Assembly: GCA_947594425.1 (NCBI GenBank) | Contig: CANQED010000002.1 | Location: 188,364 to 252,363, forward strand | Length of the DNA stretch: 64,000 nt | Reading direction: 5' to 3' | Origin: an uncultured Ruminiclostridium sp. | GTDB lineage: Bacteria; Bacillota; Clostridia; Oscillospirales; Ruminococcaceae | Shown here: piece after piece, positions 35,249 to 44,129 of the stretch | How the letters are laid out: each line of letters opens with the position of its first letter | Numbering within the stretch: position 1 is the stretch's first letter | The notes under the pieces: generated by a model | What the model saw: only the letters and a program-made list of their open reading frames with translations | Database searches by the model: none | What the model was told of the DNA's origin: nothing | Program-made: the position numbers and the translations under genes

Positions 35249-35275
35249 CCTATATAATCTATAGGTTTTATAGAT
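35249..35275. promoter_or_regulatory. Overlapping palindromes at the cysK transcription start (candidate operator)
   Basis: CCTATA-N5-TATAGG (35249-35265) and ATCTATA-N5-TATAGAT (35257-35275) overlap right after the -10 box. A repressor binding here would block cysK. An Rrf2-type regulator such as CymR is a guess from the gene, not from a consensus match. Confidence 0.45.
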
Positions 35276-35302
35276 AAGCATATTAAGTAAAGGAGAACAG
35301 CT

Positions 35303-36232
35303 ATGAAGGTATACGAAAAGATAACCGACCTTGTCGGAGGTACGCCGCTGCTTAAGCTTTCTAATTACATAAGCGCTAATTCGCTCGGTGCGGACATCTA
35401 CGGAAAGCTTGAGTATTTTAACCCCGCAGGAAGCGTAAAGGACAGGATAGCAAAGGCTATGCTCGACGACGCGGAGGAAAAGGGGCTTATTAAGCCCGGC
35501 GCGGTCATAATAGAGCCGACCAGCGGCAACACGGGTATAGGGCTTGCGGCCACTGCCGCCGCAAGAGGATATAAGATGATACTCACCATGCCCGAGACCA
35601 TGAGCGTCGAGCGGCGCAATCTGCTTAAAGCATACGGCGCCCAGATAGTGCTGACCGACGGGTCAAAGGGTATGAGCGGCGCTATAGAAAAGGCTAACGA
35701 GATAGCCGCCGAGACACCCGGCAGCTTTATCCCCGGGCAGTTCGAGAACCCCGCTAACCCCGCTATGCACTTTAAGACAACGGGTCCCGAGATATGGGAG
35801 GACACCGACGGCAAGGTGGATATATTTGTCGCGGGAGTAGGCACGGGCGGCACACTGAGCGGCGTAGGAAAATACCTCAAGAGCAAAAATCCCGATATAA
35901 AAATAGTCGCGGTAGAGCCGTCGACCTCGCCCGTACTCTCGCAAGGAAAGGCGGGCCCTCACAAGATACAGGGCATAGGCGCGGGCTTTGTGCCTAAGAC
36001 CTTAGATACCTCGATATACGACGAGATAATCCCCGTAGACAGCGAGGACGCATTTAAGACAGGAAAGGCACTCGCGCGCGGCGAGGGGCTGCTTGTCGGC
36101 ATTTCGTCGGGTGCGGCGGTATGGGCTGCGGCGCAGCTCGCAAAGCGCCCCGAGAATAAGGGCAAGCTGATAGTAGCCCTCCTCCCCGACACGGGAGAAA
36201 GGTATCTGTCAACGCCGATGTTTGCAGACTAA
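35303..36232 (+). CDS. cysK: Cysteine synthase (O-acetylserine sulfhydrylase)
   Basis: The 309-residue PLP enzyme makes cysteine from O-acetylserine and sulfide. The PLP lysine is in [13 protein letters not shown], the substrate loop is [12 protein letters not shown], the phosphate-binding loop is [16 protein letters not shown], and [11 protein letters not shown] is near the end. Length is standard and the ATG follows AAAGGAG. It is a single-gene unit with its own promoter, palindromic operator candidate and terminator. Confidence 0.96.
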   Translation: MKVYEKITDLVGGTPLLKLSNYISANSLGADIYGKLEYFNPAGSVKDRIAKAMLDDAEEKGLIKPGAVIIEPTSGNTGIGLAATAAARGYKMILTMPETMSVERRNLLKAYGAQIVLTDGSKGMSGAIEKANEIAAETPGSFIPGQFENPANPAMHFKTTGPEIWEDTDGKVDIFVAGVGTGGTLSGVGKYLKSKNPDIKIVAVEPSTSPVLSQGKAGPHKIQGIGAGFVPKTLDTSIYDEIIPVDSEDAFKTGKALARGEGLLVGISSGAAVWAAAQLAKRPENKGKLIVALLPDTGERYLSTPMFAD

Positions 36233-36250
36233 AAGATATAATTCTTACAT

Positions 36251-36286
36251 CGCACCGATGGGTTTTCTCGTCGGTGTGAATTTTTT
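36251..36286 (+). terminator. Terminator of cysK
   Basis: CACCGA and TCGGTG arms flank a 12-base loop, followed by TTTTTT. Confidence 0.75.
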
Positions 36287-36309
36287 ATATATGAATTTAG
36301 CCGATAACG

Positions 36310-36338
36310 TTGACATTTGCCTTGAATTATGCTAAAAT
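36310..36338 (+). promoter_or_regulatory. putP: Promoter of putP
   Basis: TTGACA (36310-36315) and TAAAAT (36333-36338) are spaced by 17 bases, 28 bases before the start codon. Confidence 0.75.
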
Positions 36339-36366
36339 TTATCTGTATTTTTTTAAGGAGGGTTTT

Positions 36367-37923
36367 ATGTCAACTTCACAGATAATAATGATCGTGACAA
36401 TAGCTCTGTACCTGATCATGATGCTGGTAATAGGCTTTGTCTGTTCAAAGAAAAACAATTCCGTCGGCGACTTTTACCTCGGCGGGCGAAAATTAGGACC
36501 GATAGTCACCGCAATGAGCGCGGAGGCGTCGGATATGTCGAGCTGGCTGCTTATGGGTCTGCCCGGTCTTGCATACGCGAGCGGTATCTGCGACCCCGGC
36601 TGGACGGCGTTCGGGCTTGCGATAGGTACATATTTTAGCTGGCTGGTAGTGGCGCGCAGGCTGAGAAACTATACCGAGCACAGCGGCTCGATAACGATAC
36701 CCGACTTTTTCTCCAACCGCTGGAAAGAAAAGAAAAAGGTACTGCTCGGCGTGTCGGCGGCGATAATAATAATCTTCTTCGTCCCGTACACGGGCTCGGG
36801 CTTTTCGGCCTGCGGCAAGCTGTTTAACTCGCTGTTCGGCATAGACTATCATCTCGCTATGATAATATCGGCGATAGTAATTGTGGCGTACACCTGCCTC
36901 GGCGGATTTTTAGCCGCAAGCACCACCGACCTTATACAGAGCATTGTTATGACCACGGCGCTTGTTATAGCGGTATTTCTCGGCATATCCTATGCGGGCG
37001 GCTGGGACAATGTTGTAAACACCGCGACGAGCCTGCCCGGATACATATCGGTATCGCAGACCTTTGACCCGACCACGGGACAAGCTAACGACTACGGACT
37101 GCTGACCATCTTCTCTAACGCCGCGTGGGGCTTGGGATATCTCGGTATGCCGCACTTCTTGCTGAGATTTATGGCTATACGCGACAGCCGCGAGATAAAG
37201 ACCTCGCGCAGAATAGCGTCGGTATGGGTAGTCATCGCTATGACGGTAGCTATACTGATAGGTGTTGTAGGGCTCGGCATTACCGCCAACGGCGAGCTTG
37301 AAAAGCTTGCGGACCCTGAGACGATAATGATAGCTCTCGCTAATCTTATGGGAAATAAACACGTGCTGCTCGCAATTGTCGGCGGCGTGATACTCTCGGG
37401 CATACTCGCCTGCACAATGTCCACGGCGGACTCTCAGCTGCTCGCCGCCTCCTCAAGCGCATCGGAAAACCTCATACGCGGCACTTTCGGCATAAAGATA
37501 TCCGACAAGGCGGCTATGATCATCGCGCGTGTAGCGCTCGTAATAATAGCAATAGTAGGCGTAATAATCGCGTGGGATCCGAACAGCTCGGTATTCCAGA
37601 TAGTGTCCTTTGCTTGGGCAGGGTTCGGCGCGTCATTCGGTCCGATAGTAGTAGCGGCGCTCTTCTGGAAGCGGTCCAACAAATACGGCGCTGTCGCGGG
37701 CCTTATAGCGGGCGGCGCAATGGTATTCATCTGGAAGTTCCTTATAGCTCCTATCGGCGGAGCATTTGCGATATATGAGCTGCTCCCCGCGTTTATCGTC
37801 AGCCTTATAGCAATAGTGGTGGTATCGCTGCTCACTCCTCCTCCCGAAAAGGAGATAACCGATGAGTTTGACGCGGTACAGCAGATAAATCGCAATAAGT
37901 CGACTGTGGTTAACGCAGAATAA
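36367..37923 (+). CDS. putP: Sodium/proline symporter
   Basis: The 518-residue membrane protein belongs to the sodium:solute symporter family, with about 12-13 helices. The proline-type signature SAEASDMSSWLLMGLPG (sodium and substrate site in helix II), GGFLAASTTDLIQ and ILACTMSTADSQLLAASS (helix IX) closely follow PutP. The ATG at 36367 stands 5 bases after AAGGAGG; an upstream extension would overlap the promoter. It imports proline with sodium and complements the proBA genes 6 kb upstream. Confidence 0.94.
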   Translation: MSTSQIIMIVTIALYLIMMLVIGFVCSKKNNSVGDFYLGGRKLGPIVTAMSAEASDMSSWLLMGLPGLAYASGICDPGWTAFGLAIGTYFSWLVVARRLRNYTEHSGSITIPDFFSNRWKEKKKVLLGVSAAIIIIFFVPYTGSGFSACGKLFNSLFGIDYHLAMIISAIVIVAYTCLGGFLAASTTDLIQSIVMTTALVIAVFLGISYAGGWDNVVNTATSLPGYISVSQTFDPTTGQANDYGLLTIFSNAAWGLGYLGMPHFLLRFMAIRDSREIKTSRRIASVWVVIAMTVAILIGVVGLGITANGELEKLADPETIMIALANLMGNKHVLLAIVGGVILSGILACTMSTADSQLLAASSSASENLIRGTFGIKISDKAAMIIARVALVIIAIVGVIIAWDPNSSVFQIVSFAWAGFGASFGPIVVAALFWKRSNKYGAVAGLIAGGAMVFIWKFLIAPIGGAFAIYELLPAFIVSLIAIVVVSLLTPPPEKEITDEFDAVQQINRNKSTVVNAE

Positions 37924-37943
37924 GACAATATAAGCTCAGTATT

Positions 37944-37974
37944 CCCTCGGTATTTTATACCGAGGGGATTTTTT
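37944..37974 (+). terminator. Terminator of putP
   Basis: CCCTCGGTAT-TTT-ATACCGAGGG is a perfect 10-base stem followed by GATTTTTTAT. Confidence 0.9.
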
Positions 37975-37990
37975 ATAACACAAAAATCTC

Positions 37991-38029
37991 ATTTCGTAAA
38001 AGTCAAGTTTGATTTCGTAAAAGTCAAGT
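37991..38029 (+). promoter_or_regulatory. 18-bp direct repeats upstream of the M4 protease promoter
   Basis: ATTTCGTAAAAGTCAAGT occurs twice (37991-38008 and 38012-38029), exactly 21 bases apart (two helical turns). The second copy ends 8 bases before the -35 box. Direct repeats with this spacing are usual for dimeric activators such as LytTR-type response regulators; the identity of the regulator is not known. Confidence 0.55.
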
Positions 38030-38037
38030 CACAAATA

Positions 38038-38066
38038 TTGAAAAAAATGTAATGCAATGATATAAT
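38038..38066 (+). promoter_or_regulatory. Promoter of the first M4 metalloprotease
   Basis: TTGAAA (38038-38043) and TATAAT (38061-38066) are spaced by 17 bases. The -35 box is imperfect, in keeping with activator control. Confidence 0.7.
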
Positions 38067-38138
38067 TTATTTAATGAGATTATGTGCTTGCAAATTTAGC
38101 TTAATTAAGACATAAGCGTACAACTGGAGGAGAGAATT

Positions 38139-40874
38139 ATGATAAAGGAAGTAAAGCGCGTCGCGTCGCTTATCGCGGTATCGGCCGTATTTATCGCGTC
38201 GGCGCTGAGCGTATCGGCTGCCGAGGCCGACGGGATACAAGCCTCGCTTGCCGCCGAAAGTCAGACGGGCGGCGCTAAGGTGACCGCGACCGTTGACAAC
38301 AGCAATTATTTTGCTGTGGGCGGCATATCCTACAGCATACAGGTATCCGACAATGCGGTCATTACGGGCAGTGCTGAGAAAAAGGACGTCACTGTCGACG
38401 CATACGGCTCGGACAGCCAGACGATAGAGGTAGCTTTGGCTCAGACAGAGCCCGAGGACACCACTGCTCCCGAGGATACTACCGTTCCCGAAGATACTAC
38501 CGTTCCCGAGGATACGACTGCCCCTGAGGACACCACAACTCCCGAGGAAACAACCGCTCCCGAGAGTACTACCGCTCCCGAGACCGAGATACCCCCTGCC
38601 ACCGACACTCCGAGCGACAATGAGGGCAACAACCCCCAGACAGGTATTGCCGCCGACGGCGCGGCGATAGCGGTATGTATCGCGGCGGCGGGCGTGTGCG
38701 TATGGGCCATTGCAAAGAAAAAGACACGCATACTGTCTCTCGTGCTCTGCGCGGCGATAATGGGCTCGGCGGTGACGCTTAGCATACCCGCAAGCGCAGA
38801 CTCGTCAACACTCGTATACACCGGCGGCGAGCCGCTGCCGACCCCGGAGGAAAGGGACGAAACCACAACACTCACCGAAACGCTCGACCTTGATATCGAC
38901 GGCGAGAATGTCACGGTGACGCTGACGGCGGTATTTGACACCCTGCCCGAATATCACTCGAATACCGAGGAGGACATACAGACCCTAAACGGTGGTAACG
39001 CGGTCATACTTAAGGATGAGGACACGGGCGCTGTGACCTTTATAAACGGCAGCTTTACCGACAAAAAGATAAACGACGTATACGACGCGTCAATGGCGAT
39101 ACATACCGTGGCAAGCCTGCTCGGCTTTGACACGGATACGGTCTCTTTAATTCCGTACAGGAACGACCTTGCGATAAACGGCGATATGTACTTTACCTTT
39201 GCGCAGATGAATGAGCTTGCGTTAGTGCCCGACGCATATTTAAAAATAGGCATAGACAAGGACGGCAACACGATATGCCTGTCGAGCTCGCTCGACGTCA
39301 CTGAGGGTTGGAAAGCGCCCGAGGACTTTATCCCCGAGCACTTTGAGCAAGCGTACGCCACCGCCGAGGAATATGCTAAGAGCGTAGGCGGCGAGGTCGT
39401 AGGGGGTTTTGACTTTCCTGTGGTATGCGATAACTATGAAAAAGAGCTCTGCTATAATTTCTATATAAAGAAACAAGAAGACTTTCCGCTGGAAAAGCTC
39501 GATATCACCTGTAAAACCGCCGAGATATTCGACAAGGCGCCTATCTCCGAGCTTCCGACAGTAGAGAATAACGCTTATCCCAACGACATCTACTATGATG
39601 TAACGACCGAGGATATGACCTTTACCGATTATTTCGGAAATGAGGTCTCTCTCCCAGTAGCAAAGGACGAAGAAGGCTATTACTTTGTCGACCCCGAGCG
39701 CAGCATATTATGCGTTGACAGTGACAGCATGCTCGATGATACGGCGTACAGAATTAAAGAACTAAACCCCGTGCATTTTGACAGCGCCGAGGACGCCGAC
39801 CCGATACTCGTGACGGTATTCAACAATATGAGGACGGTATACGATAGCTATAAGGCGGAGGGCATACTTTCGATAGACGGCTATGGGCTGCCGCTGCTTA
39901 TCGGCTACGGCTATCCCGTAAACGGTCAGGAGGCGGACAATGCCTGCTATCTGTCCACGCTTAACGGCTTTGGCTGTTTCTTATTCGGTAAAACCGATAT
40001 AAGCGTCGCACTCGATACCACCGCGCACGAGTTCGCCCACGGCATAAGGTCCTACCTCGGCAGCGCGGGCGCGTACCTAAACAACACCGGCGCTATCGAG
40101 GAGGCACACGCCGACATACTCGGCAACCTCATACAGTTACAGTATGCCCCCGAGAGCGGAGAGACCGAAAAGTGGTACATAAGCGAGCAATCGAGCGCGC
40201 CGATACGCTGTATGTCCGACCCTCATATGTTCTGCCAGCCCGAATATATAGGCGACGTGTACTATGTTATGAATTCTCTTTGTACCGAAGATACGTTAGC
40301 CGACGACCACGGCGGAGTACACAGAAACAGCTCGATACTCGGATATGTAGCATGGCAGATGTATCAAAGCGGCATTAGCATAGAGGACAGCCTTGATATA
40401 TGGGAATATATGATCTTCACGCTTAACCCGCACAGCGAATTTGCCGACGCCGCCGAGATGATAAGGTTTGCGCTGGAGCGGCTCGGACTTTCTGAAAATA
40501 CAGACGAGGTAAATGAGATACTCGCAAAGGCGCACCTTGAGGACAGCACCGTATCGTGGGAGGGCTATGAGCGTCCCGAGGGCGCGGTAAAGCTGACCTT
40601 TACCCTTAAAAACGCTCCCGAGGACAGCGTATGGAGCGGACTTGTAGAGATTATAGTAAACGGCAGAGTAGTGCCGATAAAGTTCACCAGTGACAAAAAT
40701 GACACGGCGAGCGGCTATATCCTGCCCACCGACTTGGGCTTTACAGGTTTTTGGATAGAAAGCAGCGACGGGCAGAAAGTGCCGCTTCAGTATACCGGCC
40801 CGATAACCGAGGATATGACATTTGACCTCGACTATAATGATATACCCGCGACGGCGGGAAATGAATTGCCGTAA
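38139..40874 (+). CDS. Thermolysin-type (M4) metalloprotease with internal NPQTG-membrane-signal segment
   Basis: The 911-residue protein has a signal peptide (1-28, SVSAAEA), a small beta domain (30-100), a P-E-D-T-T repeat linker (105-148), and NPQTG (165-169) followed by a hydrophobic stretch (170-192), KKK (193-195) and a second signal-like hydrophobic stretch ending ASA-DS (197-220). Then comes a propeptide-like region and an M4 catalytic domain with HEFAH (630-634), the zinc ligand Glu654 twenty residues after His634 in GAIEEAHAD, and the active-site His728 in GGVHRNS. The catalytic set is complete. An NPxTG motif normally ends a protein; here it is internal, so the N-module and protease may be two membrane-linked outer domains. 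The ATG follows GGAGGAG. A homologous gene follows after 58 bases. Confidence 0.9.
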   Translation: MIKEVKRVASLIAVSAVFIASALSVSAAEADGIQASLAAESQTGGAKVTATVDNSNYFAVGGISYSIQVSDNAVITGSAEKKDVTVDAYGSDSQTIEVALAQTEPEDTTAPEDTTVPEDTTVPEDTTAPEDTTTPEETTAPESTTAPETEIPPATDTPSDNEGNNPQTGIAADGAAIAVCIAAAGVCVWAIAKKKTRILSLVLCAAIMGSAVTLSIPASADSSTLVYTGGEPLPTPEERDETTTLTETLDLDIDGENVTVTLTAVFDTLPEYHSNTEEDIQTLNGGNAVILKDEDTGAVTFINGSFTDKKINDVYDASMAIHTVASLLGFDTDTVSLIPYRNDLAINGDMYFTFAQMNELALVPDAYLKIGIDKDGNTICLSSSLDVTEGWKAPEDFIPEHFEQAYATAEEYAKSVGGEVVGGFDFPVVCDNYEKELCYNFYIKKQEDFPLEKLDITCKTAEIFDKAPISELPTVENNAYPNDIYYDVTTEDMTFTDYFGNEVSLPVAKDEEGYYFVDPERSILCVDSDSMLDDTAYRIKELNPVHFDSAEDADPILVTVFNNMRTVYDSYKAEGILSIDGYGLPLLIGYGYPVNGQEADNACYLSTLNGFGCFLFGKTDISVALDTTAHEFAHGIRSYLGSAGAYLNNTGAIEEAHADILGNLIQLQYAPESGETEKWYISEQSSAPIRCMSDPHMFCQPEYIGDVYYVMNSLCTEDTLADDHGGVHRNSSILGYVAWQMYQSGISIEDSLDIWEYMIFTLNPHSEFADAAEMIRFALERLGLSENTDEVNEILAKAHLEDSTVSWEGYERPEGAVKLTFTLKNAPEDSVWSGLVEIIVNGRVVPIKFTSDKNDTASGYILPTDLGFTGFWIESSDGQKVPLQYTGPITEDMTFDLDYNDIPATAGNELP

Positions 40875-40932
40875 ATATCAGCATGACCGCATAGGCGGCT
40901 AAGCTGTATTTAAGAAAAGAAGATTTGCCGCG

Positions 40933-41361
40933 GTGGCAATAACCGCCTCGGCAATGCTGTTCTCACTCACATATGCCGCGTCTGCCGAGCAGTACGGCGT
41001 ATGGGGAGATCTAAACTACGAGAGCAGCGCCGACTCTGATACGGTATCTGTGACCGCCGAGATCCAAAACGATATGTTTTACAAAATCGACGGGATAAGC
41101 TACAGCGTATCCGTATCCGACAACGCTGTTGTCGTAGAGGGCGACACCTCAAAGACCGACGTGTCGCTTGACGCGGGCGAGACCGACAGCTTATCCTTTG
41201 AGATAAAGCTTGCGGAAAAGACCCCCGCAGATACCGACACACCCGAGACCGAGGCTCCCGAAACGGAGGCACCCGAGACTGAGGCTCCCGAGACCGAAGC
41301 TCCGTCTACAGACACACCCGACACCGATAATCCTAACCCCCGACACCGGTGTTGCCGCTGA
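40933..41361 (+). pseudogene. N-terminal part of the second M4 protease paralogue, separated by a frame change
   Basis: This 142-codon frame matches the N-module of the first protease: a signal-like stretch (TASAMLFSLTYAASA), a beta domain with IDGISYSVSVSDNAVV, and an E-T-E-A-P repeat linker. It then leaves frame at NPNP inside a C5 run (41337-41341) and stops at 41361. Skipping one C restores NPDTGVAADGAA and continues in the downstream frame. It also lacks a clear start: the only in-frame candidate is GTG at 40933, with a weak AAGAAAAGAAG upstream, although the reading frame seems to begin earlier (VFKKRRFAAVA). This may be a decayed start, a sequencing error, a phase-variable tract or a +1 frameshift site. 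Confidence 0.6.
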
Positions 41362-43642
41362 CGGCGCGGCGATAGTTCTTTGCCTTGCGGCGGCGGGCGT
41401 ATGCGTGTGGGCTTGCGCTAAGAAAAAGACCCATATCCTTTCGCTCGTACTGTGTGCGGCTATTATCGGCTCGGCTGTGACGTTTGCAATTCCCGCAGGC
41501 GCGGAAGAGCCCACCGTGGGCGTAAGCGGCGTTATCCCCGACGACACCGACGACGGCTTGCCCGACACGTTCACTCTCGAAGATAATATCGAGATCGACG
41601 GCGAGAATGTAGAGGTAACTCTCGAGATATCTTTCCCGCAGCTGCCTAAGATACACGACAATTCCGAGGAGGATATACAGTACCTAAACGACGGCAAAGC
41701 GACTATACTGAGATACGATAACGGCGAGATATCCTTTATCGGCGGCAAATTTACCGACTACAAGGTAACCAACTATGAAGAGGCGACTGACGCGCTGCAG
41801 GCGGTAAATACCCTCTTAAACGGCGATGATATCTGCGTTATGGCTGTACGCGCGGATGAAGCGCCTAACGGCGACGTATATTATACCTTTGCTCAGTTGA
41901 CAGACAACGAGGCTCACCCCGGCGTACCCTGCGCAGTAGTGCCTAACGCTTTTATTAAGGTAGGTGTAGACAAGGACGGCAACACGATAAGCCTTACCTC
42001 CTCTTTAGATCCTACAATGCAAAATAAGGACGGGTATGTTGACCAAGACAGCCCCGAGATGACGGCCGTATTAAAAGATACACTTACCACCGCTCAGCAA
42101 TATGCTGAAGAACACGGCGGAAAGGTAGTGGATACCGGAGACGAGATCCTCGTTGATTTTCGCTTAAACATCAGCAACGCTGTTTGTGTAATATACTACA
42201 TAGAGCCCGTGACGGAAGACTCGGATATAGTGGGCTACACTGAGCTGTTCGTCAATATCGCCGACAATCAGGTATTCGACCATGTGGCTGTAAGCGAGAT
42301 AGACACTCAAACATGGGAGAATAACGATAACGACGTGTATTTTGACGTTGAGACCGAGGATATGGAATTTACCGACGCGCTCGGCAATAAGGTGACCCTC
42401 CCCGTCGCAAAGAACGAGAACGGCTATTACTTTATCAGCCCAGAGCGCAAGATGGTAGTCGTAGATTCATTCACCACCTTTAACACCGCGGATACTAATT
42501 TTATATTAGACCCCGTTGAGTTCGCAACGGCGGAGGATGCGCCTAAGCGTTTAGTCACCGTATTTTCAAATATGATAAAGGTCTATGACTTCTATGCCGA
42601 CAACGGCATAAGATCCCTTGACGGACGCGGAATGCCGCTGCTTATAGGCTACGGCTATTACAACGGCGTAGACAGAGACCCCGAGGGCAGGGATATGAAT
42701 AATTGCGGATACACGTCCGTAGTAAACGGCTTCGGCTGCTTTATGTTTACCGACTCGTACGACCTTAGCAACTGCCTTGACATTACCGCGCACGAATATA
42801 CTCACGGTATAAGAGTATGCACAAACTGTCATGGTCCGTATTATAATAACACCGGCGCTGTCGAGGAGTCTATCGCGGATATACTCGGCAACCTTATCGA
42901 GCTGCAATTAGACCCCACCAGCGATACCGAAAAGTGGTACATCGCCGAGGCGTCGGGAGATCCTATGCGTTCGCTCGCAGACCCGCATATGTTCGCTCAG
43001 CCCGAGTATATAGGCGATATCAACTTTGTTATGAACACAAGATATCAGACCGGAACATCACAATGCGATGACAACGGCGGCGTGCATGTAAATAACTCCA
43101 TACTGCCCTATGTCGTATATCAGATGTATGAAAACGGGCTCAGCTACGAGCAGCTTTATGACATATTCAGATACTCGCTCGACGCATATGTACCTATGTG
43201 CGAATATAAAGAGGTCGCAGAGATAACAAAGTTCGCTATGAGCAGACTTGACATCAGCGAGGAGCAAATAGTAAAGGCAGACGAGTTGTTTGACAATTCT
43301 AACCTTTACGGCGATACAAAATCTTGGGACAACTACGAGAAGCCCGAGGGTATGGTATCTATCGAGGTAAAGCTTGAAAACGCTCCGACAGACTGCCAGT
43401 GGTCCTGCGGTATACTCAAGAAGATACAAGGCAGCAAGCGCGTAGTATTCGCTACCTCCGACAAAAATGAGGTCGCTAAGTATTACAGCGAGCCCATTGA
43501 GGACGAGGACTGCACGCTCACGATATTTATGATGAAGAGTGACGGCGGAGTCTACACCTCGACCATCAACGTAGGTCCGATAACCTCCGATCTGTCTCTC
43601 AGTAAGGACTATAACGATCTGGAGTTTGAGAGACTGTATTAA
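41339..43642 (+). CDS. Second thermolysin-type (M4) metalloprotease, C-terminal and catalytic part
   Basis: The open frame (formally 41210-43642) is homologous to the first protease only from about 41339: PDTG, hydrophobic stretch, KKK, second signal-like stretch ending PAGA-EE, a propeptide-like region and an M4 domain with HEYTH, the Glu ligand in GAVEESIAD and the active-site His in NGGVHVN. Roughly 765 codons are undamaged, so selection has acted recently. Residues before 41339 in this frame are an out-of-frame reading of the E-T-E-A-P linker and should be ignored. Translation would need a frame shift at the C5 run. It has no promoter of its own and probably shares the transcript of the first gene, ending at the hairpin at 43671. 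Confidence 0.8.
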   Translation, partial: PDTGVAADGAAIVLCLAAAGVCVWACAKKKTHILSLVLCAAIIGSAVTFAIPAGAEEPTVGVSGVIPDDTDDGLPDTFTLEDNIEIDGENVEVTLEISFPQLPKIHDNSEEDIQYLNDGKATILRYDNGEISFIGGKFTDYKVTNYEEATDALQAVNTLLNGDDICVMAVRADEAPNGDVYYTFAQLTDNEAHPGVPCAVVPNAFIKVGVDKDGNTISLTSSLDPTMQNKDGYVDQDSPEMTAVLKDTLTTAQQYAEEHGGKVVDTGDEILVDFRLNISNAVCVIYYIEPVTEDSDIVGYTELFVNIADNQVFDHVAVSEIDTQTWENNDNDVYFDVETEDMEFTDALGNKVTLPVAKNENGYYFISPERKMVVVDSFTTFNTADTNFILDPVEFATAEDAPKRLVTVFSNMIKVYDFYADNGIRSLDGRGMPLLIGYGYYNGVDRDPEGRDMNNCGYTSVVNGFGCFMFTDSYDLSNCLDITAHEYTHGIRVCTNCHGPYYNNTGAVEESIADILGNLIELQLDPTSDTEKWYIAEASGDPMRSLADPHMFAQPEYIGDINFVMNTRYQTGTSQCDDNGGVHVNNSILPYVVYQMYENGLSYEQLYDIFRYSLDAYVPMCEYKEVAEITKFAMSRLDISEEQIVKADELFDNSNLYGDTKSWDNYEKPEGMVSIEVKLENAPTDCQWSCGILKKIQGSKRVVFATSDKNEVAKYYSEPIEDEDCTLTIFMMKSDGGVYTSTINVGPITSDLSLSKDYNDLEFERLY

Positions 43643-43670
43643 AATTAGCTAACGTGCAAACTTCCTTATA

Positions 43671-43705
43671 AATTTCCCCCTTGCAAAAAAAGCAAGGGGG
43701 AAATT
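43671..43705. terminator. Bidirectional terminator after the protease pair
   Basis: AATTTCCCCCTTGC and GCAAGGGGGAAATT form a 14-base stem with a 7-base loop between convergent genes. Confidence 0.9.
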
Positions 43706-43730
43706 CTTTATAAAAATCAAATTAACGCTT

Positions 43731-44120
43731 TTAACCAACCTCGTCACGGGTCAGAGTATATACTATCCTTAGCCCGCCGACCTCGCCCGAGTAGGTGAGG
43801 GTGTCCTTTTCGGCGTTAAAGGTAAAGGTCGTGGTCGCGTTGTCGCCCTCTACCGTAAAGCCGTTATCGGTGTACTCTATCGGCTTATCCTCGATAAGCG
43901 GGCTGTCGCCGACCTTAGCCGTGACGGTGTCGCCGCTTATTATCCACGATATATTGAGCCCGCTGATATCTATGCCGCTCTGCTTAGAATATTCGGCTAC
44001 CGTCATACCGTTTACGCTGTCCAGCCGCCATGTGCCGCGCAGCCTGTCCTTTATACTGCCCGAGCAGGCGCTGAGCAACAAAAGCCCCGCCGCGAGCAGA
44101 CATACAGCTATACGTTTCAT
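43731..44120 (-). CDS. Small lipoprotein with lipocalin-like fold
   Basis: The 129-residue protein has a lipobox (LLLLSACSG, Cys about 19), followed by GTWRLDSVNGMTVAEY and a string of beta strands ending LRIVYTLTR. The GTW opening is typical of lipocalin-like small lipoproteins in gut Firmicutes. No ligand can be inferred. It is the last gene of the operon that begins at 46697, 9 bases after tsaD. Confidence 0.8.
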   Translation of the reverse strand: MKRIAVCLLAAGLLLLSACSGSIKDRLRGTWRLDSVNGMTVAEYSKQSGIDISGLNISWIISGDTVTAKVGDSPLIEDKPIEYTDNGFTVEGDNATTTFTFNAEKDTLTYSGEVGGLRIVYTLTRDEVG

Positions 44121-44129
44121 ATTTCTCCC

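Noticed and set aside
41210-41338. First 43 codons of the second M4 frame (Arg/Pro-rich) as a real N-terminus
   Set aside because: They are an out-of-frame reading of the E-T-E-A-P linker, shown by alignment with the first protease.
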